DNA from: Salminus brasiliensis
Taxonomy: Eukaryota > Chordata > Actinopteri > Characiformes > Bryconidae
Reading direction: 5' to 3'
DNA: 64,000 nucleotides
Assembly (NCBI RefSeq): GCF_030463535.1
Contig: NC_132901.1
Span: 4,844,640 to 4,908,639 of the forward strand
Below, piece after piece: positions 1 to 12,856 of this stretch; position 1 is the stretch's first letter; each line of letters opens with the position of its first letter. The notes under the pieces were generated by a model. That model did no database searches. It was not told the DNA's origin and saw only the letters and a list, made by a program, of their open reading frames with translations. The position numbers were made by a program, and so were the translations under genes.

Positions 1-222
1 TATTGGTCCATTCCTTTTACACAATTTACATATAAGCATTGCTATTGGTCCATTCCTTTCACACAGTTTATATATAAGCATTGCTATTGGTCCATTCCTT
101 TTACACAATTTACATATAAGCATTGCTATTGGTCCATTCCTTTCACACAGTTTATATATAAGCATTGCTATTGGTCCATTCCTTTCACACAATTTACATA
201 TAAGCATTGCTATTGGTCAATT
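1..222 (+). repeat. 42-bp minisatellite, end of an array
   Basis: About five tandem copies of a 42-bp unit containing TAAGCATTGCTATTGGTCCA and a TTTCACACAGTTTA segment. The same unit forms much longer arrays at about 37.86-39.26 kb, 49.6-51.1 kb and 51.7-52.1 kb, so this is the right-hand end of an array that continues to the left of the window. Each unit carries ATTGG, a reverse CCAAT box. No coding function is supported. Confidence 0.95.
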
Positions 223-605
223 GATTTTACACACTTTACTAAAAAGCTTTGCTATGTGTTATATATCTATCTATCTAATCTTCCACATATCTATCCACAT
301 TTCCATCCAGAACTTCATCTATCTGTCTATCTGTCTGTCTGTCTTTTTCATCTGTCCATCCAGCTACTGTATTAAAACTCATAGTGGTTATTCTTTTCAC
401 AATTTACAGATAAGCATTGCCATGGGAACGCTGTCAAGTTTCCCACATCAGTCTCAGAAAAGATGGTTATGGTTATGATCATTCCTACATAAATCTTCAT
501 TATAAGCCTTTTACTGTTACCTTTTTACCCTTTTACTCTAGTAAAGGGAAATACAGGGACTGGCTTTACTCCAACAGCTGAGACGAACAACCCTGAGCAA
601 GAACA
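223..605 (+). repeat. Array-flanking block with TCTA/TCTG microsatellite
   Basis: This single-copy-looking flank follows the minisatellite and recurs after the other arrays at about 39.26-39.42, 48.95-49.2 and 52.14-52.51 kb. It contains degenerate TCTA/TCTG runs near 265-350. The stretch around 520-600, with an aaatacagggactggctt segment, reappears at 52.44-52.50 kb. The block therefore duplicates together with the array. Confidence 0.8.
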
Positions 606-2225
606 TATATGCATATACACATATATATATATATGCAAGATGTGAAACATGGTACATTTAAAGTGACCAACTGCTCTTACGCTTGGTCAATACACCTCCA
701 CACATCCCTTATTACAGATACCCTACCCGTTAACTTGAGTGTCTCCATGACCTCAGCTTTGGACAGGTTGTAGAGTGTGTGTCAGTAAAGTATCTCAGAG
801 ATGGGACGCTGCCGTATCTCAGTTCAAAAGAGTGCAACAATGCACAAAAGCTCTGGTTCTTAATGACTAAATACGGATCACAGCAAATCTTAGGCAATAA
901 AATTTGTGATAGTATCTTTCTGAGCTGGGTGGAAGCTTTGACAGCGCTTGCTCAGTGGTCCTCTACCAGCTCGAGCCAAAGTGCAAAGAGCTACAAACTA
1001 CGATTTTTTTAATATTTGTAAAATGAAATAATACATATACAATATGAAAAGAACTTGAAAATCCAGGACAAAGGGGACAAGGTTCGAATCCAGCCTGCCA
1101 AACACGACATGATATGGAGAAAGGCAACCATCCTCAGGCCCATTGACAAGAGATCCTATTACAGGAGGTTCTCTGGAGAAACTCTGGAGGAACCGGCACC
1201 ACCTCAGATGGGACTATGACCAAGCCACAGACTTTGTGGGGTGAGGTTTGACTTCGGACACACACAGAGGGCCTGATCCAGCTCCGAGTACGGACTGGTG
1301 GTATTACCAGGTGTGGCAGGGAGGTCGTGAGGCCTAAATACCTGCATGGCTATGTGCAGTAACAGACTTGGCGGAGGAGGAAAGGGGCCGTGTGAGTTTT
1401 TATACACAGGAATAGAGAACTCAGGACACTTACACTAACAAGAGAACTTGTTAGCAGTGAGGTCCATTAGCCACCATGTGAACAGCCTCCAGAAAGAGAG
1501 GGGTACAGTTACAGTGGGACTTGATAAGTGTTGCAGCACGGACAGATTAATGGGTGCACCAGTGAGAGGAGGCAGGTTAGATTATAAGTCTAATAAAGGT
1601 GAACTGCGTTACTCGTCCATTCTGTAATGAGGACCAGGGAGCAGCAACCGGGCTCCTCACTGATGACGTGTCTGACGCTGCTGAAGCCCCCCGCCGGACT
1701 GGCCGGAGGTCCTGCAGCACCAGAGCGGATTCACGAATTCACTGTTTAGCTCATAACTGATCCCCCACTTCGCCCGGAGGATTGAGCTACACTGATCGAG
1801 CGAGTCATAGTGAGAAACCCTGCTTTTCTGCCTCTGTGGAGTCTCCTGGTGGGCTTTGGTGGGTGGGTTCGCTTAAATTCGCTGAAAATAGCAGGAATCT
1901 CTGCAGCGGGGATCGAAGACGGCAAGGGACCGTCTGTAAAGTGCGGGCACTGTTCAAAAACGTCCAACCTTCAGAGATGAGGAGCCTGTGTGTGTTTACG
2001 GTAGTGAGTAAAAATGAATGAAAAATGAAACCTACTGAAGAACAGAAATGATGTAGAATGTAGAAATTAGTAACTATCATTAACTTCCCCAGTTAAGTAA
2101 CAGATGGCTATATTTTGCACTTTAGACCTTCAAATGATCCCTTTGATCGATCCATCAATCCTTCATTGCATTCCCTAAATAAAAACTATTTTAAAATCAT
2201 GCTGTGTAGTAAAATTTTCATTTGC
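606..2225. other. No recognisable gene
   Basis: I see no supported gene here. A short (AT)n tract lies near 606-645. A tRNA B-box-like GGTTCGAATCC is at about 1083, but no A box or cloverleaf was found upstream. Short open frames on both strands lack homology and splice context. Confidence 0.5.
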
Positions 2226-2552
2226 CCCTTACACACCGTCCCTTTGCTGTAGAGGAACCCCCTTTTTTTGCTATAGAGGAGCCCATTTTTTTTGCTATAG
2301 AGGACCTGTAGAGGACCCCTTTTTGCCTGTTGATGAGCCCATTTTCTGCTGTAGTGGAGCTCCTTTTTTACCGTAGAGGAGGCCCTTTTTACCCATAGAG
2401 GGGCCCCTTATTTGCTGTAGGGGCCCTGCCAGGCCTTTTTGCTGTAGTGGAGCCCCCTTTTTGCTATAGTGGACCCTTTTTGCCCGTAGAGGAGCCCCAT
2501 TTTGCCCGTAGAGGAGCCCCTTTTGCTGGCGGAGCAGTTTGTAGTAGGACAT
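2226..2552. repeat. Irregular GC-rich minisatellite (CTGTAGAGGAGCCCC-type)
   Basis: Roughly 15 imperfect copies of a short unit (about 20-27 bp), built on a T-rich run followed by GC(T/C)(G/A)TAGAGGAGCCC. It gives a low-complexity open frame on the minus strand (repeated KGAPLQQK/GLLYGKK) that is a by-product of the repeat rather than a gene. Confidence 0.85.
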
Positions 2553-4900
2553 GTTGATATGAGCAAAAAACTCATATCTCGATCTGCCTAAAAGAAATGG
2601 CGATATACGATATTATGAAACATAACAAAATATAATGTCAGAGTATTCATGTTTATTTATAACACCAAAAAGAACATGCTGCATTATCTAACTGGAACTG
2701 TCAAACTGTATGTCTAAGAAATATTGCTGCACACCCTGCAGACATGATGTTGTAACTGTGGCCATGTCTCTTCTTCTTTTCCAGTTAAATGAAAAACTGC
2801 TGGCAACCTTCTTGCACAAAGCTACAGCACGGTGGATGGGTGGGTCTTTCGTATTTCTTCCTGTTGGAGTAGAGATAAATAGGTAGAAAAGAAAGGTGTC
2901 CATCAATTTGGCCTCAGACCTACACAAACATTTTAATCAAGGGAAAATAATACTTAATTTACTTAAGTTTATTGAACACATTCTAGGGCACATCATCATC
3001 TTTCCAAACAATTTCCAAATAATTTAATAATTACTTTAGTCATGAAAAAGTTCTCCAGTATTATAGGATGTTGCTGCTAGCTTTCTCATTAAAACAGTAC
3101 TTACCAATTGCTAAATGCAAGCGATGACCAAAACACTGCAGCCTCGTCCTTTTGTTTAAGCTGGTGGCTTTTGTCATTGGTACAGTTTAGGCAGTGCCTG
3201 CTTCAGAGGGAATTTACGTCCAGAAGGCTCATATTTGGGGTCAATCATTTTAAATAACCTCTTGAACCCTTCTTTATTCATTGTGCTTAGCACTAAGGCA
3301 CTATGTAAATAATAAATAAATCTGTAAATAATATTGTTGTTGCTTTTTTACTTCTATTATTTATATTGTGTGTATATAGTGGTAATGTATCTACGTTTTT
3401 GCATCTGAGTGTCTTAGGATTATCTTATCTTTTTGTCCATTGTTGACTTATTCACAGTTATCAGAGAGGCGGACCTGAGTGATCAGGATAAATGTGCTGA
3501 GAACTTCTACTGCGGTATACCAGAACAATGGCAGGGCAATATTTTGTGTGCATGCACGAGAAAGAAAGACAGAGAGCTAAACAGAAAAATTGCGCCCTGT
3601 TTTGAATGAACTCCTATTGAAACCTGCGTATCCTTGGCATACTCTATAATACATATGGTCATTTTCAAAATCGTGTAAAAAATACTATCAGATATATTGA
3701 TAATTGTGACATAGCTCCAGCTCTAGTTTGCAGTTCTCAGTAAATTAACTAAATAAGCTAACTTCTGCTATTTATACACTAGAAGACTCTTAACATACTT
3801 ATAAAAGACTAAAGTCTGACACTATCTTGCGTCCAAAGACAGTCTGTCATTACAGATGATTTTGCAAAGACTGAGAATTCTGAAGGGGCACTATTGGTAA
3901 AACCGCAACTAGATTCCTTTCGAGACGATTTCCCATCCTGCTGCTGGTGGAGATTTACCAGAAGAGAAACTGTTGAACAATGGAGCAGAAGCAGAAGCGG
4001 CTTTCAGCCACAGCGGCCCTCTTGTGTGAGCAGTAGTTTATTCAGAAACAAACAAACAGAAAGACTGCAGAATGTGGACACGGCCCTGGTTACATGAACA
4101 AGGTGCTTCCTGTCTGGTGCTGGAGAGAGAGAAGGAGCTTACCTAATGGTTATTCACAAAGCCCACATCACAGATTGCCGGAACCAATGCAAAAAATCTG
4201 ATGTGATTAATCTCAAACACGGTTGATGTGATCAGAACGTCAAGACGAGTAAAAGACTGAGTTAAGATAAAAAAGTAAGATGGCTGTCCTGACCATCTTA
4301 ACGCCAGACGATCGGGATGGCGTTAGTGTGCTTCAGCACTAGTAAGACTTACCTCATTTTATTCCGATATTGGAAATTTGTCTGCAGGGCTTGAAAAGAC
4401 CTGTATTTAATGCATTTCATACCTGTATTCATACCTGTATTCATACCTGTATTTAATGCATTTCATATCATACCTGTATTCAGTTAGCCCTGTGAGTTTA
4501 GTTTTCCTCAGCTAAAATTAACTGGCCAATGCGCCCATTCAAAATAAATTATTAGAGTTTAAATTATTACAGCAATGCAAAAGTTTAGGCATTTCTGATC
4601 AAGTGACTTAAGTGACCATTTATTTTATCTCTGTTCTGGCTGAAACATGTTTAACAAGTCTGATTACTTAAAACACTGGATGGCTTGGATGTTCAGACCA
4701 GTTGAAGCAGGTTATCATCACCTATTAAACAATAGGAGAAGAAAAAGAACCAGAACAGAAGCGAAACATCGGGAGGCAACGGGAAATCAAATGCAACAAT
4801 ACAATATTTGTAGGCTAAGAACGTTTGATTGTTTGGAACTAGTCTTGTACTGCGATTAAAGCTGAAGCTGCTGGTAGTAATGGCATTTTTTTTCTCTTGC
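2553..4900. other. No recognisable gene; upstream of the zinc-finger gene
   Basis: No exon could be supported. A small tandem repeat of CATACCTGTATT lies near 4420-4470. Non-coding 5' exons of the zinc-finger gene may be present but are not identifiable from sequence alone. Confidence 0.4.
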
Positions 4901-4984
4901 AGACATATTGCAGGTCTGGCCCTGATACTAGTGGTCTTTTCAACAAACGTCTCAAGGAGACTCCATGAAGAGGAACACTGCTGA

Positions 4985-6545
<1,561 letters not shown>

Positions 6546-6599
6546 CCAGCTAGGTCAACATTGTTAGCAGAGCCTGGGAACTCTCCATGATTAGTTTCA

Positions 6600-7380
6600 G
6601 TCTTTAGGTTTTGTAGCAGGAACTGAGCTCCCAGATCACAGATGAAGCAGAAAAAGATTAACAATTAACTTGTTTAGAATTTTAAGGTCCATAACATGTT
6701 CATGTCGTAAGAGATTGCTTAAATAAATGCCATTAAGATCATTTGGAGTTGTGGATTGAGTTTAAGCTTGTGAGGATTTGAACAAAGCCAAAACAACCTT
6801 CTACAGATTTCAAGCTAACACATTCTCTGAAGTTCCTTTTCAGCTTTCGAATCTGAGCAATCCATTTATGCAGGTGTTTTATGGCGTTTTATGATTGTTT
6901 CAATGACTATTAGAAGTGTTGACGAGAAGATTGCACACTGTAAAGTGTGGCCTCTTTAGCACTGACCAATCAGAGGCTTTATCACATAGTGTGAGCTGCC
7001 CTGTGAAACACAGCAAATGAAGTAACAGCTGGGATGTTTTCTTCATTACAGCACACATCCAGAAAGTCAAGACTTGACTAAGACTCAAGCCCGAGTCTTG
7101 TCTCAGGCTTGCACTTCAGAAAATCGAGACTTTTTTTTTTTTCAGAGAGTCAGGTCTGACTTAGCAGAAAGTGTTCATAAGTCATTATTACATTATGTGT
7201 TCAGTATTTATTAAGAATAAGAAGCTAAGGTGGAATTTACTGAATTAAAAACATATTTAAAAGCATATTTTATAAATCATGACATACATTACATGTTTGT
7301 TGACATTTCTTTAGAAGGATATCAGTAAAGAAGCACATACTCATAGCTCAAGATCATTACAGCTCAGACCAAGACCAGTG
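6600..7380. other. Zinc-finger 3' flank; no further gene
   Basis: This stretch contains the likely poly(A) signal AATAAA at 6722 of the zinc-finger gene. A run of T lies at 7131-7142. No exon or named repeat is recognised. It borders the point (about 7345) where homology between receptor copies A and B stops. Confidence 0.45.
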
Positions 7381-7387
7381 TAAAGCA

Positions 7388-7590
7388 GCACTGTTAAAAC
7401 AGATCAATGGTGGGTAAGGGGGCTTTAGTCCCTTTAGTCCCCTTAGTCCACACCTGACATTAGTAGTTTATCTGCTCCAGAGAGTCCTATTCTATTGGCA
7501 ATAATTCTCTACAGGAACTAGACAAGCTGCCAGCAATCTAATGCATTCAATAGAAGGGGTGTCCACAAACATTTGGATATATAATGTATT
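7388..7590 (-). repeat. MITE-like fragment (also at 13.27-13.47 and 47.64-47.75 kb)
   Basis: This segment includes tcctattctattggca, a ctctacaggaactagacaag core and a gtccacaaacatttggat end. It is shared with the equivalent intron of gene B and, more diverged, with 47.64-47.75 kb. Related pieces lie at 26.3-26.67 and 31.4-31.76 kb. It looks like part of a dispersed non-autonomous DNA transposon family. Confidence 0.6.
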
Positions 7591-7672
7591 AGTTTGTGAG
7601 TTGTGGTAAGAGACTGTATGACTGTATTAGGATGAGTTCTGGTAGCTTCTGGAGCTAGAGGGCCAGATTTAC

Positions 7673-10614
7673 CTGTTCCTCTACACTGTTAATGATCACC
7701 AGGTCTGCTCCTCTCTCTTTGCAGTCTTGTCGTCCCTCATCCCAGCCCTTCTTTTCAGTGGAGATGTAGTAAAGACTGATGTTGAAGAACTTCCAGTTCT
7801 GCTGCATTGCCTTCACTATGCACACACACACACACACACACAGTCAGATATACCAAGCTATATTAACCTTTCAAACCACAAAGTCAAGTGAGCAAGTGAC
7901 AAAATCTATATACAGTGGAACTGTGTTCTCTGGAATGAGGGTGCTCCATCCGATACTTTTGGAATGAGTTGGGGAGTTAGGGATCATCCAACATCCGACC
8001 TTTTGTCACATTCGTCACTGAATGCAATCAATTCCTCACAGCAATGCTCTAAACTCTAGTAGACTATGACAGTAGGTTGCATACTTATAGGGTGGCAGTG
8101 AAAGGAACAGTCATAAGCTACATATAAAGCTATGAAGATATTCAGGTCCTACCAGCGCCTCCTTGTGGACACTGTTTAGCCTGCTACACATGATTGAGAA
8201 AGTGAGTTTTTACGCCAAGCCTATGAGGTGCTTTGCAAAATCCAATGAAAACATATACTATGCTGGTCAAGAGCTAAGCTAGTCTACCAGTTTAACCAGC
8301 TGGTATTCCAGTATGGGTATGTTTTTCCTAGATAACCTGCTTTTCAACTACCCTGACCATCAAAGACTGAAACCAGCAACTGGGAAACAAGAAAAATCTT
8401 TACAAAATGTACAATTTAAAGGTTTCCAATATAGTGGCCAGTGACTGTATATCTGAAGGGTTCAGTAAAGTTTAACCTTGTTTTTGTAAAAATCAACCAA
8501 TTTTCCTGAAGCCTAAAGTTCTTCTCCTACCCAGGACAGAAAGGAGTCCAGTGTTCTCCCTTTGTAACGTATCCCTCTTTGCAGTCAGGTTGGTGTAACT
8601 GGTGTGTAACTGGTCTCTCTCTGCAGTCAGGTTGGTGTAACTGGTTTGTAACTGGTCTCTCTCTGCAGTCAGGTTGTTGAACTTGATCCACAGCAGTGTG
8701 ATGGCAGTCAGCAGGAGAACACACAGCAGCCCCAGACACACTGCAGTCAGTCTGTAGGATCTGCTTTCTGCAGAGCTCATTACTGAAATAAATGAGTGAA
8801 TTGTTAGGATGCTGTCCATTAGAAAAAGATCATGGGCTTAACAAGTATCCAGTCTGCTCCACCTTCCAGCACAAAGACGTCTGAGAGCAAAACCATGTAG
8901 CTGGTGGTTTGGGAATGCCAGAACTGGCCATACTACTGTAGATATTCTGTAGGAGGAGAAACACCACCACTGGCCAGATCTTCTCCCAGTCATGGTACAA
9001 ACATATTATGCTGCCAGGCTGAGTCTCCCTGTCACTTCTTATGTGATGTCTTGCTTGGCTGAAAACCTTTGTTTTACATGAATGGAGTAACAGGTCTAGT
9101 GTACACAGCATCACTGACCCTGAAATTGATCATGAGAGCCTCAGCTTCCTTAAATCATCTCTTTAAATCATCACCTGAACAGTGAAACAAGTGTGTAATG
9201 TTTTTTGGCCTGAACTGGCTGTCAGCTAAATTATGGCGATCATTTCCATTTTGGTCTTCATTCTAATCCTGAGTGTCAGAAGTGGAGCCATCATAAGAAA
9301 TATCATCATTATCAGTTTCTTCTTCTTCTTCTTCTTCTTATTATTATTATTATACCTTGCATTGAGAACTGCATATACTAACATTACTGCCCATAAAACC
9401 ACACAGTGAACTTTCCTCTCTTTCCCCACCTGCTCTGTTTCCATACAGTTGTGTCCTCTAATAACACTGAATAGTATATTATTATGACTAAGAACAGTGC
9501 CAGTTTCATGGCCCAGACAGCAAAACAGTGCCAGTTTCAGGGCTCACCCTGCAGGACAGTGCAGTTTGATGGCTTAACCAGGAGAACAGTGCCAGTTTGA
9601 TGGCTCACCCAGGAGAACAGTGCCAGTTTGATGGCTCATCCAGGAGAACAGTGCCAGTTTGATGGCCCAACCATCAGAACAGTGCCAGTTTGATGGCTCA
9701 ACCAGCAGAACAGTGCCAGTTTGATGGCTTAACCAGCAGAACAGTGCCAGTTTGATGGCTCACCCAGGAGAACAGTGCCAGTTTGATGGCTCAACCATCA
9801 GAACAGTGCCAGTTTGATGGCTCACCCAGGAGAACAGTGCCAGTTTGATGGCTCAACCATCAGAACAGTGCCAGTTTGATGGCTCAACCATCAGAACAGT
9901 GCCAGTTTGATGGCTCACCCAGGAGAACAGTGCCAGTTTGATGGCTCAACCATCAGAACAGTGCCAGTTTGATGGCTCACCCAGGAGAACAGTGCCAGTT
10001 TGATGGCCCAGGCAGCTAAAAATATTGAAATGTTTCATCTTTAACCTTCTTTCACTTTAAATCAACAGGTCATCGTCTGTTTATTTTTGGCAGTAATAGA
10101 TATTTTAATCAGGGGTGGCCAAACATTTGAATGCCACTGTATGTTCATGCCCTGAGAAGAAGGTTTTGGACCAGCAGCTGATGACCACTGATTTGTACAA
10201 GGTTTGGTTCGTCATTAAATTAACTTCTGAATGTGTTTCGCTCCCTAGGAGGGTAAGTACTTAACATGTCTGCTCTGATAGAGTGAGTGGCCAACGCCTC
10301 TTATTGATCTGCCACCGATCTGGCATTGCCGGAAGTCAGAGACACTCGAAGGAAAGCATTTCAGCATTACAGTAGAGCTCCTACAGAATACAGCTCAGTG
10401 TTCCAGTATTCTAGTATTTACTGTCTCTAAAGAAGAGATTCAATAAAGGATTAGTAATGATACCTGCTTGTTGTGTCTGTAGCTTCCTCCTCGTGTTGGG
10501 GACAAGGCCTTCAACAGCGTCTGCACTTTCATAGATAACTACAGTTATCTCCTCTTCATCCACTCTGGTCAGCTCCTCAAAGTAGATCACTTCATCATAA
10601 ACACTGAGAGACAT
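7673..10614 (-). pseudogene. Receptor A: C-type-lectin-like receptor missing its last two CTLD exons
   Basis: Exons (minus strand): tail 10614-10464 (50 codons, MSLSVYDEV..., phase 1), membrane anchor and stalk 8782-8531, and first CTLD exon 7815-7673. All splice sites are canonical and all phases match intact gene B. The tail has an ITIM-fitting SVYDEV at residues 4-9. The anchor exon has the conserved [14 protein letters not shown] helix and three NLTAxRD stalk units. The expected fourth and fifth exons (WKWVDG and the final Cys pair) are absent below 7673. Homology with B's intron stops near 7345, beside other DNA. Reading through the donor adds five codons (VNLAL) and then a stop, so any product would be a membrane stalk without a folded lectin domain. 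The first CTLD exon is preceded directly by a (TG)n tract. A decoy product is conceivable, but a truncated pseudogene is the simpler call. Confidence 0.8.
9484..10016 (+). repeat. 31-bp minisatellite in intron 1 of receptor A
   Basis: About 17 tandem copies of a 31-bp unit based on GAACAGTGCCAGTTTGATGG. Two variants, one ending CTCACCCAGGA and one ending CTCAACCATCA, are interspersed in a partly alternating order. The first three copies are the most diverged. It is absent from the corresponding intron of gene B. Confidence 0.95.
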
Positions 10615-10860
10615 CTCTAATCTCTGAAAGACTGAAACACTGAATTACTGCGTCTGTGTAGGAACACTACAGCACTGCTGCACGGCTCGGCTAGTTTAAC
10701 TATTTTAATGGTGTTAGTAAAGGAAGTGACCAAACAGCTATCTTTAAACAGTTTCCTGTCGGTGCTGGAGGTATGAATGCAGCAGAGCCGCTCATGCTCT
10801 TTCTTAAAGCTGGTTCTCACCCTCATACACTTTTACATTTATGAGATATTACAATAAAAT
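10615..10860 (-). promoter_or_regulatory. Receptor promoter block, copy A
   Basis: This block is directly upstream of the A start codon and repeats upstream of B, D, E and F and at two gene-less sites. The most constant element is AAGGAAGTGACC at about 10720, an Ets/PU.1-type GGAAGTG core about 110 bp from the ATG, with a second Ets-like CAGTTTCCTG nearby. PU.1 sites at this distance are usual for TATA-poor myeloid promoters. An AT-rich stretch (about 10840-10860) could serve a TATA-like role. The function is inferred from conservation among copies. Confidence 0.55.
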
Positions 10861-10915
10861 CTGAGTTTAGCTTCTTTATGTCTGTTTAGATTTCCATGCA
10901 CGGTTCTGAATGTCC

Positions 10916-11145
10916 AGCCCATCTATCATTCCACATTTCTAATGAGTGTTTTACCCCCTGTTTCACACACTGATCAGTAGCAGCAGTTTGATTCTTTCTC
11001 ATAGATGAACTGAAGATCATCAACTGATCCATTCAGAAAACCAGAGTCCAGCAGATTCACTAAACCGTGCTTTGAAGATCCAGCACTGTTGCTCCTCTTC
11101 AGTGATGGAGCTGCAGCTGTTTTCCTTTAGAGGGCAGTAGAGAAG
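10916..11145. repeat. Receptor upstream block (shared with 19.92-20.15 and 22.72-22.94 kb)
   Basis: The stretch from ccatctatcattccac through aaccgtgctttgaaga to ctagagggcagtagagaag-like sequence is nearly identical to two stretches in the tandem duplication. It marks the original DNA upstream of the minus-strand receptor promoter. In the B copy the LINE has inserted at its edge. Confidence 0.8.
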
Positions 11146-11394
11146 TGTGTGTGCTGTGGAAGTAAATCTATTTGATAAATAGGAAGCTTTATCTTTTATT
11201 TATTTGTTCATGTTTTAAGTTGAAACAGCTTTTTTAGTGAGATATAGGGAGGTAAACTGCTGATAGTGCTGTATTAAAGTAAGAAGTGTTGTTAAGTCAT
11301 TAGTAGATTATTTATTCAGTATTTATTCATATTAAACATGTAGTTACACTTAGCTGAATAAACAACACATTTAAAAGCACATTCTGACCTAGTT

Positions 11395-11530
11395 TTCCTC
11401 CCCAATTTCAGATAGCCAATTACCCATCCCAATCAATGGATGATGATGACAGGCAGCAAGACCTGGGATTCGAACCAGCGATCTTCGGGTCATGGTGCAG
11501 TGCCTGAGCCACTCAGAGTCCCCATGAGTA
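11395..11530 (-). repeat. tRNA-derived SINE-like fragment
   Basis: The minus strand contains a B-box-like GGTTCGAATCC (plus strand gggattcgaaccagc at about 11466) and an A-box-like segment (tggctcaggcactgc, reverse of 11497-11511). This is the spacing of a tRNA-like SINE head. No intact acceptor stem or anticodon loop is present, so it is not a tRNA gene. Confidence 0.5.
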
Positions 11531-12856
11531 CAGAATTCAATATCAGTAATTTAAAATAGCTGTGAATGTGGATCAACCAATCAGATGAAAAGATCAGATA
11601 TAGAAACTGTCAGGATTTAAAGACGGTCACTTTAACTTTACTGTAAAAGCACTTTCCACATTCCACAGTTTCTGCAACTGAAGCAACATTCCAGACCTGG
11701 ACTCCACAAGACCTCTGAAATCATCCTGTGGTATCTGACACCAAGGCGCTAGCAGCAGATCCTGTAAGTCCTGAAGGTTGTAGGGGTCGGACCTCCATTG
11801 ATTTCATCAATGAGCCTTAGGTGCCCATGTCTCTGTCGCTGGTTCATAGATGGTTCTATTTTGGAGCAGTTTTGGTAGGTACTGACCACTGCATACCTGG
11901 GAGCACCCCACAGAACCTGCCTGATGTTTTGGAGATGTTCTGACCCAGTCGTCTAGCCATCACAATTTGACCCCTATGAATACTGGACCATTTTTACTGC
12001 TTTTAATATTAACTTTGAGAACTGACTGTTTACTTGCGTCCTGATAAATTCACCCTTTGACAGATGCCACTGTAGATGAAGATAATCAGTTCACTTCACC
12101 TGACCTGTAAGTGGTCTTAAAGTTATGGCTGATCATATAAAAATTTCAATGTAAATTAGAAAATTAAATAAGTCATTTGTTTAAAACTGCATTTGCTACG
12201 TGAGAGTGCAGGGGCAGTTTCATTGAAATGACTGTATTTTGCCATTCTAATTTCACTGTCTTCATGGTAGCACTCTTTAAACCATTTATTGTAACATAGT
12301 AGGTGAGGCTGGCTGCATGTGCAAATGGACTTTATTAGGGCTAAAGAAAACACTTATCGTCAGGACAGGCAGGCAGGTACAATACAGGCAAATCCATAAT
12401 CCAGGTCAATAAACAAAACAGAATCAGCAACAATGCACCACAAACATGTCAAAGATTGATAGAGTCACAGTGACTTCACCAAGAACCCTCCAAACTGAGG
12501 AGCTCAAGAGGAGTCCTACTCAGTCCAATGATGAACAGCACCTCTGTGCTGGAGGTGAGCCTCAGGTGAAGGGCGAAGCTTAGCCCTTGCACACTGAGGC
12601 ACTGAGGCCAGCAGAGGGAGACATTACAGTGAGCTTCAGCTCTGCCAACATGCAAATACATGCAAATGTATTTGTAGCCCCAGTTTATGGACATGAGGTC
12701 ACTCCTAAAAACACCACCCACCCACAGCTTGTGATTGACAGAACTGCCCCATTGACCTTGAAAATGCAAGTGCAGGCAGAGCTGTTAAACTGATGATTTT
12801 ATAAGGTTGGAAACCTGAGCCTTAAAGCAGTCTACCAGTTACACCAGTACATACAG
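11531..12856. other. Intergenic; dispersed fish repeat at about 11.63-12.13 kb
   Basis: The stretch holding ctgtggtatctgacaccaag and gcagcagatcctgtaagtcc resembles a non-coding repeat found widely in fish genomes, but its class is not certain to me. A TTTATT at about 12285, which reads AATAAA on the minus strand, could polyadenylate gene B. No exon is seen. Confidence 0.4.

Noticed and set aside
1-222. Possible CRISPR array (also 37.9-39.3 and 49.6-52.1 kb)
   Set aside because: The whole 42-bp unit repeats without unique spacers, and the host is a vertebrate. It is a minisatellite.
1075-1110. tRNA gene suggested by GGTTCGAATCC
   Set aside because: Only a B-box-like motif is present. No A box at the right distance and no acceptor stem could be found.
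2295-2552. Repetitive Lys/Gly/Gln-rich protein on the minus strand
   Set aside because: It follows the minisatellite unit exactly, with no promoter, splice or homology support.
11395-11530. tRNA gene on the minus strand
   Set aside because: A and B box-like parts are present but no cloverleaf pairing. It fits a SINE head.
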